Shown here piece after piece: positions 17,994 through 28,265 of a stretch of 64,000 nt of DNA. The notes under the pieces are model-generated. The model saw only the letters and a program-made list of their open reading frames with translations, was not told where the DNA came from and did no database searches. Source of the DNA: Salipaludibacillus daqingensis (GTDB lineage: Bacteria > Bacillota > Bacilli > Bacillales > Salisediminibacteriaceae); contig NZ_JARZHF010000004.1 in NCBI RefSeq assembly GCF_029891575.1, positions 186,001 to 250,000 on the forward strand. Reading direction: 5' to 3'. The stretch's first letter is position 1. The number at the start of each line of letters is the position of its first letter. The position numbers and the translations under genes are program-made.

Positions 17994-18653
17994 TCATTTT
18001 CTAGCAATCTCTTCTGCAGATCCTTCTGTAGCGATTGTTACAGATTCTTTGAAATGAGTTGCTACCCATTCACAAAGTTCAGAGAAATACTTATCTAAAA
18101 AATGGCTCTCATGAGGCATTAAATGATAGACTTCCCTAATATATTGTGGATGCAAAAAAGGTAACGTAAGCATACCGCGCAGCTGAAGGAAAAAATACTC
18201 ATTTGGCTGTGCTCTCATTTCTCCTCTCTCGAAGGCAACTTCTAATAGGGAATGGAAAAGGTGCTTCTCTTTTTTTAAATAGGTCGCCATTAATTCGCGA
18301 ACGAGAGTTGTATCGAGAGTAATTTCTCTATGAACAAACCTAGCTAGCTCATGATGTTTTTGTTGGTACATCATCACATTCCAAATCGCTTTTAATAGTC
18401 TATCAAAAACGAGTTCCTCTTCGTCTTCTATTTGTAACCATTGCGATTCAATGGCAGAGACATACCCTTCTAAAAAATTTGTCATAAGATGTTCTTGTAA
18501 TCCTTGCTTACTTCCGAAATAATAGGATATTAACGCTACATTCGCTCCAGCTTTATTTGCTATGTCTCTTACAGAACATCCAGTAAATCCTTTTACATTA
18601 AACAGTTCTATTGCAGCTTCTAACACCTTTTCTTTTGAGGCTTTTTTCTCCAT
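17994..18653 (-). CDS. refZ: TetR-family regulator RefZ
   Basis: A 219-residue TetR-type DNA-binding protein. The helix-turn-helix lies in FTGCSVRDIANKAGANVALI followed by SYYFGSKQGL. In B. subtilis RefZ (YttP) binds sites near the origin and regulates Z-ring position during sporulation; the position next to hisJ, ytsP and ezrA matches. The start at 18653 is chosen because GGGAGGGGGAG lies immediately upstream; the in-frame TTG at 18674 precedes that site. Confidence 0.88.
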   Translation of the reverse strand: MEKKASKEKVLEAAIELFNVKGFTGCSVRDIANKAGANVALISYYFGSKQGLQEHLMTNFLEGYVSAIESQWLQIEDEEELVFDRLLKAIWNVMMYQQKHHELARFVHREITLDTTLVRELMATYLKKEKHLFHSLLEVAFERGEMRAQPNEYFFLQLRGMLTLPFLHPQYIREVYHLMPHESHFLDKYFSELCEWVATHFKESVTIATEGSAEEIARK

Positions 18654-18811
18654 ATTCTCCCCCTCCCCTGTCAACCCGTTAGACTCTTATCTTCATTTAA
18701 TTCACGAAATTCTCATCATTTTCCTGCTTCAATCGATCGACAATTTTTTTATTTCTCTAGTTTGCTTCTCTATGGTATACTTTGCAATATTATTTTGAAA
18801 GGGTGAGTACA

Positions 18812-19291
18812 TTGTTTCAACCTCAAGCTACGGAAGGATCGTTACAAAAACAATATGACATGTTATCTAAACAACTCGACGCTTTGTTAGATGGGGAACA
18901 AGATCAGATAGCAAATTTAAGTAATGCCTCAGCTCTTTTAAATCAATTTCTTAAAGAAGTAAACTGGGTAGGTTTTTATTTATGGAAAGAAAACGAACTT
19001 ATTCTTGGACCTTTTCAAGGATTACCAGCTTGTGTGAGGATCGCATACGGAAAAGGCGTTTGCGGAACGGCTGCACAAGAGGAAAAAACCCTTCGCGTTG
19101 ACGACGTCCATGCTTTCCCTGGCCATATTGCTTGCGATGCAGCGTCAAATTCAGAAATTGTCGTTCCACTCATAAAAAATAACCAATTAATTGGTGTTCT
19201 TGATATTGATAGCCCTACAAAATCTCGCTTTTCAAAAGAAGATCAAGAAGGTATTGAAAAGTTTACTGAGATTCTTATTAAACATTTATAA
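18812..19291 (+). CDS. ytsP: GAF-domain free methionine-(R)-sulfoxide reductase YtsP
   Basis: A 159-residue single GAF-domain protein of the free-methionine-R-sulfoxide reductase type. The three conserved cysteines are in GLPACVRIAYGKGVCGTA and GHIACDAASNSEIVVP, and the family tail LIGVLDIDSPTKSRF is present. I place the start at TTG 18812, after AAAGGGTGAG, since this matches the usual family N terminus; upstream in-frame TTG (18782) and GTG (18803) are alternatives. Confidence 0.88.
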   Translation: MFQPQATEGSLQKQYDMLSKQLDALLDGEQDQIANLSNASALLNQFLKEVNWVGFYLWKENELILGPFQGLPACVRIAYGKGVCGTAAQEEKTLRVDDVHAFPGHIACDAASNSEIVVPLIKNNQLIGVLDIDSPTKSRFSKEDQEGIEKFTEILIKHL

Positions 19292-19299
19292 ATGAATTC

Positions 19300-19330
19300 A
19301 AAAAAGAGCACTTTTCATGTGCTCTTTTAT
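19300..19330. terminator. ytsP terminator
   Basis: AAAGAGCAC and GTGCTCTTT form a 9-bp stem with T-rich flanks on both sides, between the convergent ytsP and dgcP. Confidence 0.85.
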
Positions 19331-19368
19331 TATTAGCTATGTTAAAGCTATTGTTGATTTTTTAAGAT

Positions 19369-21678
19369 CTATTTTGACGATATTTTATTAAGTTCCTCAT
19401 AAATAACGACTTTGTTCCGACCTGAGTTTTTAGCACTATACATCGCTTTATCAGCGTCTGCAAATAACTTTGTTAACGTAGGAACACTTTTTAAATGCGA
19501 CCAACTAGAGACGCCACAAGATACGGAAACGTGTGGATTTGTGCTTTTTTCTACATTTTCTCTGATTCGTTCCGCTACTTTCAAAGCATCCTTGCTATCC
19601 GTCCTCGGCAGGTATATTGCTAATTCTTCCCCACCCCACCGTACAGGAATATCAGTCTTTTGCTTCGTATTATTTCTAATAATCTCTGCAACTTGAATAA
19701 GAACATGATCACCCGTTTGATGCCCATATTGATCATTTACATTTTTAAAGTGATCGATATCAAGCAAAACGAACGATCCATAGCCGTCCAAGGCCATTGA
19801 TTCAGATACTTTTTCATCCATATATTCACGAGTAAATAGTTTTGTTAAATAATCTGTTATAACAAGCTGTTTCATTTCTTCGTGAAGAATAGCATTCACT
19901 AACGCAAGGGATGAGTGATGAACTAATGATTTACAAAGTTTAAATTTATCAAAACTAAAAGCATAGGAGTCTTTTCCAAATACAAGGACCGCTCCAATCA
20001 CTCGCTCATTGTGAACCATAGGAACACCAATCACAGATTTAAATGGCACACTTTCTTTTGTCCAATCTCCAAGAAAAATCTCTTCTTTTCTTTCTTTCAT
20101 TCTAACTAATAATTCGTGAATGAACTGATCTCTCGTTTTATCTTGAAAGAAGGTTCCACTCCAATTCATTGATTTATTGTCTTGAGACCAGCGATCATCA
20201 AGCATAATAAAACCAACTTCATCAGCTAGACAAGCTTCTTTCATCTGACTAATCATCAATGCAATGGCTTCCTCTAATTTAAGGTTAGCATTCAATTTAT
20301 GTGAAGTTTGATTGATTACTTGAAGATCTTGAATATACTGCCTTGATTGTTGATATAACTCTGCGTTCTCTATCGCATTCCCGCCAGTAGTAGCTAAGAT
20401 TTGAATAAAATCTAATTCACTTTGTAGAAAAATTTGCGAGCTAGCCGTAATCATTTTCAATATACCGTACACACCTTGCTTCCCTTTCAACGGTACATAA
20501 AGAATCGTTTTATGAGCTTCTAAGTTGTCAACCACTTGAATTTCCCCTGTAAGGTAAGCTTTCGATCCTGGATCTTCTTCTGAATCGGCAATTTCCAGTG
20601 ACTGAACAGGTAAGTACTCCGCAACTTTCCAATCGTGAGACAACAGTAAATTAACTTCAAACGTCGGATAAGCTTCATGTAAAGAAAGCAGAATCTCTTC
20701 AAGAATACTATTAACGTCCATTGTCGAGTAGAATTTCCGATTCACTTTCAACAATAAATTTTTTCTCACTTTTTCAATTTGCATCTCTTCATAATTCAAT
20801 ATTTTACTAATCCATGGCCCTAAAAATCCCATTAATCCAATAATTTCTTCTATAGACTGCACGTTAATATACCCTATTTCAGACGTATAAATAACAAGAC
20901 CAATCGTATCCTTCCCGCGATAAATAGGGATCATCATATAGTCACTATATTTTGGCTGGTTATATAACAATGGTCTAGTAATTTCTTGCTTTCTATAAAT
21001 GGTAAGACGAGAGTTATTTACTGATTCCATCAGATCATTCACTTTGTTTTCATCAATAATATACTCCTTTTTATTACTTACGATTATTGAACTCGTTGAA
21101 GTGATTGGATTGAACGATGATCGTAACTGATCTTTTATGAACACAGTTACATCTCCATTTACTATATCTTCCCTCAATACATCAACAAGAGTATTCGCAA
21201 ACAAAACGGCATCTTCTGTGTAATTGGACTCTCGAAGCATTTTTGTGATTCTCACATGAATATTGTTTTCCAATGAAATTTCCTCTACCTTTTGTTCGTT
21301 CTTAATGAATTCCCAGGCTAGACTAATGGAATGCTTTAACCCTGTTAGAAAAGCTTCTAGTTCATTTATGTTATGTTCTCGTTCATCCGTGACAATCCCA
21401 AAAAGGCCTGTCCAAACTCCAAGTTCACCTTTAAGCGAGATATGAACGGTAGTGATTTCAAATGGCTTACAATTCCCTTCTCCATTTGTTATGAAATGAT
21501 GAAAATAATCCATCATATTTGATGACACAAGCCCCACTTCAGTTTTTGCTCTAACTTGTCTATCTTTTTCTATTAGAAATAATATCGAAGGTCTGTACTT
21601 TACATGAACTGGCTCGTTTTTTTGAAACACTGTATTGAAAATGTCCGAGATATATTGTAACAATAGTTTTGAGCTCAT
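19369..21678 (-). CDS. dgcP: GAF-GGDEF diguanylate cyclase DgcP
   Basis: A 769-residue cytoplasmic protein that makes cyclic di-GMP. About 600 residues of GAF-like sensory regions (including VPLKGKQGVYGILKM and VPMVHNERVIGAVLVF) precede a C-terminal GGDEF domain (about 605-760). The active site reads GGEEL at residues 682-686, an active variant, with LLDIDHFKNVNDQYGHQTGD upstream. The inhibitory I-site position nine residues before the GG is Gln instead of Arg (QKTD), so product inhibition may be lost. It sits between ytsP and rpsD as dgcP (ytrP) does in B. subtilis but is longer than I recall for that protein. Confidence 0.9.
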   Translation of the reverse strand: MSSKLLLQYISDIFNTVFQKNEPVHVKYRPSILFLIEKDRQVRAKTEVGLVSSNMMDYFHHFITNGEGNCKPFEITTVHISLKGELGVWTGLFGIVTDEREHNINELEAFLTGLKHSISLAWEFIKNEQKVEEISLENNIHVRITKMLRESNYTEDAVLFANTLVDVLREDIVNGDVTVFIKDQLRSSFNPITSTSSIIVSNKKEYIIDENKVNDLMESVNNSRLTIYRKQEITRPLLYNQPKYSDYMMIPIYRGKDTIGLVIYTSEIGYINVQSIEEIIGLMGFLGPWISKILNYEEMQIEKVRKNLLLKVNRKFYSTMDVNSILEEILLSLHEAYPTFEVNLLLSHDWKVAEYLPVQSLEIADSEEDPGSKAYLTGEIQVVDNLEAHKTILYVPLKGKQGVYGILKMITASSQIFLQSELDFIQILATTGGNAIENAELYQQSRQYIQDLQVINQTSHKLNANLKLEEAIALMISQMKEACLADEVGFIMLDDRWSQDNKSMNWSGTFFQDKTRDQFIHELLVRMKERKEEIFLGDWTKESVPFKSVIGVPMVHNERVIGAVLVFGKDSYAFSFDKFKLCKSLVHHSSLALVNAILHEEMKQLVITDYLTKLFTREYMDEKVSESMALDGYGSFVLLDIDHFKNVNDQYGHQTGDHVLIQVAEIIRNNTKQKTDIPVRWGGEELAIYLPRTDSKDALKVAERIRENVEKSTNPHVSVSCGVSSWSHLKSVPTLTKLFADADKAMYSAKNSGRNKVVIYEELNKISSK

Positions 21679-22103
21679 GATTATTCCCTTCCCTCTAAAA
21701 ATACCAATTATTCGCTGTTTATTATAGTACTAATTATACATGGTAATGGTCTGGTTTTTTAGATAAAAACGATATATATGCAAAATAATTTATATTTTAG
21801 GGTAGATATATATCTCTTTATGGTAAATTGATCCAAAACTTATCTAGAAAAACATATAACTGATACTCTATTTATGTAAAACGTTTATATTACTAGGGTG
21901 AATCCACAGACATAATGTGATTTTGGTATCATGTATTGAACATTACTGCTCACGTTCTACCAGCTAATATTATCGTTTTTAGGAGGTTTCAATTAGAGGA
22001 ACGCCCCTGACTTGTTCGCCAGCGTTAATCTAACGTACTTTCAAAAATATCACTGTCATTCAACAATCTGTATTATAAGATATAATTAAGTCAATTATTC
22101 TAC
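21679..22103. other. Intergenic region between dgcP and the rpsD promoter
   Basis: About 425 AT-rich bases without a supported gene. A strong ribosome-site-like AGGAGG at 21982-21987 is not followed by a usable start codon and frame. A short inverted repeat (CGTTAATCTAACG, about 22022-22034) is present. I cannot assign a function. Confidence 0.4.
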
Positions 22104-22132
22104 TTGACTTCACTAGTGAAAAATTATACACT
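22104..22132 (+). promoter_or_regulatory. Sigma-A-type promoter of rpsD
   Basis: TTGACT (22104-22109) and TACACT (22127-22132) are separated by 17 bases, a good housekeeping promoter. It lies about 190 bases upstream of the rpsD start and leaves room for the leader RNA. Confidence 0.65.
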
Positions 22133-22138
22133 GTACGT

Positions 22139-22320
22139 TGTGCAAATAAGATAGCCAATGTAAACGACATGTAGTTCATTTCATTCCCGCAAGCTGCGAG
22201 GGGTATTGCGTAACTTTTAGCTGTCGAGGCGAAGATACCAAAAATGAAATGTCTGTGTGTACGGGATTACAACTGTTAATTATTTCACGAAATCTTATCA
22301 TTTTAAAGGAGGAGACAAAT
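22139..22320 (+). ncRNA. S4-type autoregulatory leader of rpsD
   Basis: The rpsD transcript has a leader of about 180 bases. CATTTCATT (22177-22185) is exactly complementary to AATGAAATG (22243-22251) and closes a domain containing a GC-rich part and an inner GGTAT/ATACC pair (22202-22206 with 22235-22239). In B. subtilis ribosomal protein S4 represses its own gene by binding the rpsD leader; the position and structured nature here fit that element, and I infer homology rather than having aligned it. Confidence 0.6.
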
Positions 22321-22923
22321 ATGTCTCGATATACTGGACCAACATGGAAGCTTTCCCGTCGTCTTGGAATTTCTCTAAGCGGTACTGGAAAAGAGCTTCA
22401 AAAACGCCCTTACGGACCGGGGCAACACGGACCGAACTCTAGAAGAAAGTTAACTGAATACGGACTTCAGCTTCAAGAAAAGCAGAAGCTTCGTCACATG
22501 TACGGAATGACGGAACGTCAATTCAGCAAACTTTTTGAACAAGCTGGTAAGCAATCTGGTATCCATGGTGAAAACTTCATGATTCTTCTTGAATCACGTT
22601 TAGACAACCTAGTTTATCGTTTAGGCCTTACTCGCACTCGTGCGCAAGCTCGTCAATTAGTTAACCACGGTCACATCACTGTTGATGGAAGTCGCGTAGA
22701 CATCCCATCTTACCGTGTTCGTCCTGGTCAAACTCTTGGTCTTCGTGAAAAGTCACGTAACCTTGATATCGTTAAAACATCTCTTGAAGTTAACGACTTC
22801 ACACCAAGTTACGTTGAATTTGATGCAGATAAGTTAGAAGGAACTTTCACACGTTTACCTGAACGTTCTGAGCTACCTGCTGAAATCAACGAACAGTTAA
22901 TCGTTGAGTGGTACTCACGTTAA
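22321..22923 (+). CDS. rpsD: 30S ribosomal protein S4
   Basis: A 200-residue primary 16S rRNA-binding protein of the small subunit. It starts [20 protein letters not shown] and contains the S4 RNA-binding domain ([20 protein letters not shown]). I start at ATG 22321, preceded by AAAGGAGGAGACAA; the frame stays open upstream but that is leader sequence. It lacks the zinc-type N-terminal cysteines, so it is the non-zinc form. As in Bacillus, the gene stands alone. Confidence 0.98.
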   Translation: MSRYTGPTWKLSRRLGISLSGTGKELQKRPYGPGQHGPNSRRKLTEYGLQLQEKQKLRHMYGMTERQFSKLFEQAGKQSGIHGENFMILLESRLDNLVYRLGLTRTRAQARQLVNHGHITVDGSRVDIPSYRVRPGQTLGLREKSRNLDIVKTSLEVNDFTPSYVEFDADKLEGTFTRLPERSELPAEINEQLIVEWYSR

Positions 22924-22937
22924 TACGTACTTTTGGA

Positions 22938-22968
22938 AAGCACAGCCTTTATCGGCTGTGTTTTTTTT
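22938..22968 (+). terminator. rpsD terminator
   Basis: CACAGCC and GGCTGTG arms are followed by eight T residues immediately downstream of rpsD. Confidence 0.92.
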
Positions 22969-22996
22969 GTTAAATAAGGTTGTTGGATCTGATGAG

Positions 22997-23107
22997 TGCG
23001 CGGTAAATGTCGTTTTGCGCGCTGATTTCGTGGTGCTGCGCGCGTATTTACCAGTTTTGCGCGCGAAAATCATCGTTCAGCGCGCGCAAAACCCTAAATT
23101 TCCCAAA
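22997..23107 (-). repeat. 21-nt-periodic GCGCGC intergenic repeat element, copy 1 (five units)
   Basis: Read on the minus strand after the tyrS terminator, a lead TGGGAAATTTAGGGTTTT is followed by units that begin GCGCGC (the fifth GCGCAC) and repeat every 21 bases exactly, each with a 15-base variable AT-richer part. Copy 2 lies at 51121-51235 with the same lead, number of units, spacing and orientation. The GC-rich units stand out from the AT-rich surroundings. Function is unknown; 21 bases equal two helical turns, and also seven codons. Confidence 0.85.
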
Positions 23108-23109
23108 AA

Positions 23110-23145
23110 ATACCCCGGTACCATAACAATAGTACCAGGGCATCC
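23110..23145 (-). terminator. tyrS terminator
   Basis: CCCTGGTAC and GTACCGGGG arms (one mismatch) around a 10-base loop are followed by TATTTTTT on the minus strand, right after the tyrS stop. Confidence 0.8.
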
Positions 23146-23149
23146 TACG

Positions 23150-24427
<1,278 letters not shown>

Positions 24428-24540
24428 TCACCTCTAATTATGATTTAAACTATCTTTGCCTGCTTCGAAAACTAAATTGTTGTTTTGCTAAAAAATGAGA
24501 TTCACATACTACAAAAAGGGAAAGGTAGTATGTATCAACA

Positions 24541-24762
24541 AAAAAAACGCCCCTTAATAAATTAAGGGACGATTGAATCGCGGTACCACCCTGATTGGGA
24601 AAAGAAATTTCCCCAGCTCAAAATATGAGTTATCGCCTCATTGACGGTCCATGTTTCCACGGACAAACTCCAAGGTGGTAATTCATTTTACATCTGTGCA
24701 CCGATTCGCAGCTACCATCGGTTCTCTGAGACAGGGAGATGAAAATTACTATATCCTCTTCA
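24541..24762 (-). promoter_or_regulatory. T-box riboswitch leader of tyrS
   Basis: On the minus strand the T-box sequence AGGGTGGTACCGCG lies at 24592-24579, followed by a terminator hairpin (about 24571-24548) and a T run (24547-24541). Upstream is a stem I region with the GATGGTAGCTGCGAATCGGTG apical-loop block, at 24716-24696. A UAC (Tyr) triplet at 24680-24678, in TTACCA, is the candidate specifier codon. Uncharged tRNA-Tyr would bind and switch the terminator to the antiterminator, raising tyrS expression when tyrosine is short. Confidence 0.95.
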
Positions 24763-24920
24763 ACGTTTCGTTTATTTTGCTATATGATTTATATTTTTAT
24801 CATAACCTTCGTTTCGTTGTCAAACTTATTTTCAATAAGGGATCTAATTTTCCATCTAACGCTATATCATGAGCTCTAGAATATGCTATAATATGTTTGA
24901 CTTTTAGGAGGTTTGAATAA

Positions 24921-27900
24921 ATGAGTAAAGATAAATTTTCGCTAAAACAATTCTTTAGTAGAAAAGAACCTAAATATGTAATCAAAGGGGTTCGAGTAAC
25001 CTCTCAAGTTGTCTGGAATTTATTTTTAGTATTTGCAACGATAGGACTTATATCTATGTTTTTTGTTGGTGGTGCAGCTGCTGGCTACTTTGCATCATTA
25101 GTACAAGATGAAGAAATTCCAGAATATGAAGATATGGAAAGAGATATCTATGACTATGAAGAAGCCACAGAGGTTTACTTTAAAGATGACGTCTACTTAG
25201 GAGATTTACCAAGTCCTATTGAAAGAAGAGAAGCCTCATTAGACGATATTTCTGATAACTTAATAAATGCAGTTATCGCTACAGAAGATGAGTATTTCTT
25301 TGAACATGACGGCATTGTTCCTAAAGCATTATTTAGAGCAGTATTCCAAGATTTTTCAAATGCCACTACTCAAACGGGTGGAAGTACCTTAACGCAACAG
25401 CTTATTAAAAATCAAATTCTCACTAGTGAAGTGACCCATGATAGAAAAGCGGTGGAAATACTTCTTGCAATGAGAGCAGAAAACTTTTTTGAAAAAGAGC
25501 AAATTTTAGAAGCATATTTAAACGTTGTTCCATTCGGGAGAAATTCGTCCGGAAGACAAATTGCAGGGGCTCAAGCAGCTGCGGAAGGTATTTTCGATGT
25601 TGATGCTAGTGAATTAAATATTGCTCAAGCTGCCTTTATTGCTGGATTACCTCAAAGTCCTTTTGCATACACCCCATTTACGTCACAGGCAAATGTAAAA
25701 GAAGATTTTAATGCAGGATTGAATCGAATGCAAACCGTATTAAATCGAATGCATACGCACGGATATATATCAGACGAAGAATTTGAAGAAGCGCAAAATT
25801 ACGACATTCGCGAAAATTTAGCAGATCCGAAACCGAGTAGTTTTGATGCATATCCTGAAATTGTTCAGGAAGTTAATCGTAGAACACCGAGCAAATTATC
25901 TGAAGCGTTAATGGAAATTGATGACGTAGTTTTAGAAGACATTGAAGATGACGACCAAAGAGCATTAACAAAACAACGTTATGATGAAGAAGCCGCGCGC
26001 TCATTACAGCGTAACGGTTACAAAGTTCATTTAACGGTCGATAAAGATATATACGATGCTCAAAATGAAGCCGTGGAAAACTTTGAATATTTCGACGGAG
26101 AAAAACAAAGAACGGTAACAAATGAAGATGGTGATGAAGAAACACTAACTGAAATAGAAGAAACTGGGTCCGTTTTACAAGATAACCTTACGGGAGAAAT
26201 AATCAGCTTTGTGGCTGGACGAGATTATGAACAACAATCATTCAATCATGCTACACAAGCAGTAAGGTTAACTGGATCAACAATGAAACCTCTACTAACA
26301 TATGGTGTTGGTTTTGAAACTGGCGTTCTTCAACCAGGTTTCATAGCTCCTGATGTTCCGACAACTTATTCTTACAACGACCAAGAAGTACCTAACTTTG
26401 GCAGTAGTGATCCTCTAGGATTAATCACAGCTCGTGAAGCGTTGCAAAGATCAAGAAATACTTCCGCTGTTCGAGAGTATAGAAAGTTAGATCATGAAGA
26501 AGCAAGAGATTATTTAATTAAAATGGGGTTTGGTCCTTATCTTCCAGAAGATGCACCTTATGAAGCAACAGCATTAGGTACGTTAGGAATGACGAATGAA
26601 CGGAACACAAATGCTTATTCCCTTTTTGGAAATGAAGGTAAACGAGCGGAAAGTTATATGATTGCTCGCATTGAAGATTCCGATGGAAACGTCATTTATG
26701 AGCATGAAACGGAAGAAACGGAAGTCTTTTCTCCACAAACAAGTTATTTAATGATTGATATGATGCGTGACGTGTTAGAATCACCAGGTACAGCTTCAAA
26801 TTTACCAAACCTTTTAAACTTTTCTGCTGACTGGGCTGGGAAAACAGGGACGACAAATGGACCAGTAGACTATTGGTTTGTAGGGTTAAATCCAAATGTT
26901 ACGATGAGTGCTTGGTTGGGTTACGACAATAATGCAAGCCTAGGAGATGCAGAAGGATATAGTTACTCACAACGCACCCAAATGCTTTGGGCAGAGATGG
27001 CTAATGCGATTTATGACGTAAACCCTGATTTGATGGCACCTTCCGAGAATTTTGAGTCTCCTGGTGGAATTGTTCAGGAATCGGTATGCGGTATTTCCGG
27101 CATGCTACCATCTGATTTATGTCGTGAAGCGGGCCTTGTTACGACGGATTTATTTAACGTTGACTTCGTCCCAACAGAAACCGATGACAGTTTAACGAGA
27201 GTGCAATACGTTCGTGTTGATGATGGCATGTATAAAGCTTTAGACTCTACGCCGAGTGAGTTTACAAAATCTGGTGTTGCAGTAAAAGAAGAATACTTTG
27301 ATTTTGCAGACGACGGCGATATCTCTGAATATATTCCTGATGATTGGGATGATCTTGTCCCTGATAGAGACGCTCCAGATGATGGAAATACACCTGGAAC
27401 ACTCAGCTCAGTATCTGAATCGGGCAATAGTATTTCTTGGAACGAACATCCAGAAGGTGATGTTGTAGGATACAGAGTATACTTCTCCCCTAGTGAAGGT
27501 GAAAGTTTCAGAGAAGTGGACAGTGTTCGCTGGGATGAAGATTACAGCTACTCAGGTAGTCAAGGTGCTTATTACGTCACGGCTGTTGATGTAACAGGAC
27601 GTGAATCATCACCAAGTAGTGAAGTGATCATAGGCACGTTCTCTTCCCCTGAACCGGATGAGGATGAAGATGAAGACGAAACAGAAGAACAAGAACCGGA
27701 ATCTGATTCTGAGGAAGGTTCTCCTGATAACGATAATTCCAACAATGAAAACAACAATGCTACTAGAGAAGAAGAAGAAAATAACAACAATGATGATAAT
27801 GAAAATAATAATGAAAACAACAACAATAACAACAACAATAACAACAACAATAACGACAATGAAAACAATAATGACAATGACGGTAATGAAGACAATAATG

Positions 27901-28046
27901 ACAACAACAATAACGATGACAATAATAATGGTAACAACAATAACGATAATAATAATCTCAATACAAATAGCATTAACGAGAACGAAAACAATAATAGTAA
28001 CAATACAAATAACAATGATAGCAACGAAAATAATCAAAACAACTAA
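24921..28046 (+). CDS. Class A penicillin-binding protein (PBP1A family) with Asn-rich tail
   Basis: A 1041-residue bifunctional peptidoglycan synthase. A short cytoplasmic part and a membrane segment (about residues 32-60) precede a GT51 transglycosylase domain with E122 in ATEDEYFFEHDG and GGSTLTQQLIKNQ, then a transpeptidase domain with S453 (GSTMKP), SRN at 511-513 and KTG at 641-643. A fibronectin-III-like region (about 830-905) is followed by an acidic then Asn/Asp-rich low-complexity tail (about 907-1041). B. subtilis PonA also has an Asn-rich tail, but recU, the usual ponA partner, is absent here. Start: TAGGAGG before ATG 24921. Confidence 0.93.
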   Translation: MSKDKFSLKQFFSRKEPKYVIKGVRVTSQVVWNLFLVFATIGLISMFFVGGAAAGYFASLVQDEEIPEYEDMERDIYDYEEATEVYFKDDVYLGDLPSPIERREASLDDISDNLINAVIATEDEYFFEHDGIVPKALFRAVFQDFSNATTQTGGSTLTQQLIKNQILTSEVTHDRKAVEILLAMRAENFFEKEQILEAYLNVVPFGRNSSGRQIAGAQAAAEGIFDVDASELNIAQAAFIAGLPQSPFAYTPFTSQANVKEDFNAGLNRMQTVLNRMHTHGYISDEEFEEAQNYDIRENLADPKPSSFDAYPEIVQEVNRRTPSKLSEALMEIDDVVLEDIEDDDQRALTKQRYDEEAARSLQRNGYKVHLTVDKDIYDAQNEAVENFEYFDGEKQRTVTNEDGDEETLTEIEETGSVLQDNLTGEIISFVAGRDYEQQSFNHATQAVRLTGSTMKPLLTYGVGFETGVLQPGFIAPDVPTTYSYNDQEVPNFGSSDPLGLITAREALQRSRNTSAVREYRKLDHEEARDYLIKMGFGPYLPEDAPYEATALGTLGMTNERNTNAYSLFGNEGKRAESYMIARIEDSDGNVIYEHETEETEVFSPQTSYLMIDMMRDVLESPGTASNLPNLLNFSADWAGKTGTTNGPVDYWFVGLNPNVTMSAWLGYDNNASLGDAEGYSYSQRTQMLWAEMANAIYDVNPDLMAPSENFESPGGIVQESVCGISGMLPSDLCREAGLVTTDLFNVDFVPTETDDSLTRVQYVRVDDGMYKALDSTPSEFTKSGVAVKEEYFDFADDGDISEYIPDDWDDLVPDRDAPDDGNTPGTLSSVSESGNSISWNEHPEGDVVGYRVYFSPSEGESFREVDSVRWDEDYSYSGSQGAYYVTAVDVTGRESSPSSEVIIGTFSSPEPDEDEDEDETEEQEPESDSEEGSPDNDNSNNENNNATREEEENNNNDDNENNNENNNNNNNNNNNNNDNENNNDNDGNEDNNDNNNNDDNNNGNNNNDNNNLNTNSINENENNNSNNTNNNDSNENNQNN
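27780..28040 (+). repeat. AAC/AAT/GAC trinucleotide-rich tract coding the Asn tail
   Basis: The 3' end of the PBP gene is a nearly pure run of AAC, AAT, GAC, GAT and GAA codons, with an uninterrupted stretch of Asn codons near 27814-27854. Its in-frame triplet nature means length changes by slippage would preserve the reading frame. Confidence 0.85.
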
Positions 28047-28057
28047 TTTTAATTTCT

Positions 28058-28094
28058 CCAGACAAAAGGTCTTTCCTTTTGTCTGGTTTTTTTG
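28058..28094 (+). terminator. PBP gene terminator
   Basis: CCAGACAAAAGG and CCTTTTGTCTGG form a perfect 12-bp stem with a five-base loop and a following T run. Confidence 0.93.
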
Positions 28095-28265
28095 ATTAAT
28101 TCATCTCATAAATATATAACTGTTCTGTTATTTTTTAACACGTTTCCATCTATAAAATTGACATTTTTTTCTCTTCCTAGAGAGGAATATGATATAGTAA
28201 AGAAAAGGTCTTTTCTGACTATTAAGACAACATTTTTTTGCCAAACGCTTTAAGGTGGGATGTCT

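Noticed and set aside
21982-22034. Possible small gene after AGGAGG upstream of rpsD
   Set aside because: No start codon at suitable spacing opens a frame of meaningful length.
22997-23107. CRISPR-like array at the GCGCGC repeats
   Set aside because: The constant part is only six bases and spacers are 15 bases; no cas genes are present.
27572-28037. Long antisense and shifted frames (Leu/Ile/Val-rich, Thr/Met-rich) over the PBP tail
   Set aside because: They are by-products of the AAC/AAT-rich low-complexity tract and lack ribosome sites.
28236-28252. cre-like sequence (CCAAACGCTTTAAG) before acuA
   Set aside because: It has AA, CG and flanking W bases but lacks the TG and C positions of the cre consensus, and overlaps the ribosome-site region.
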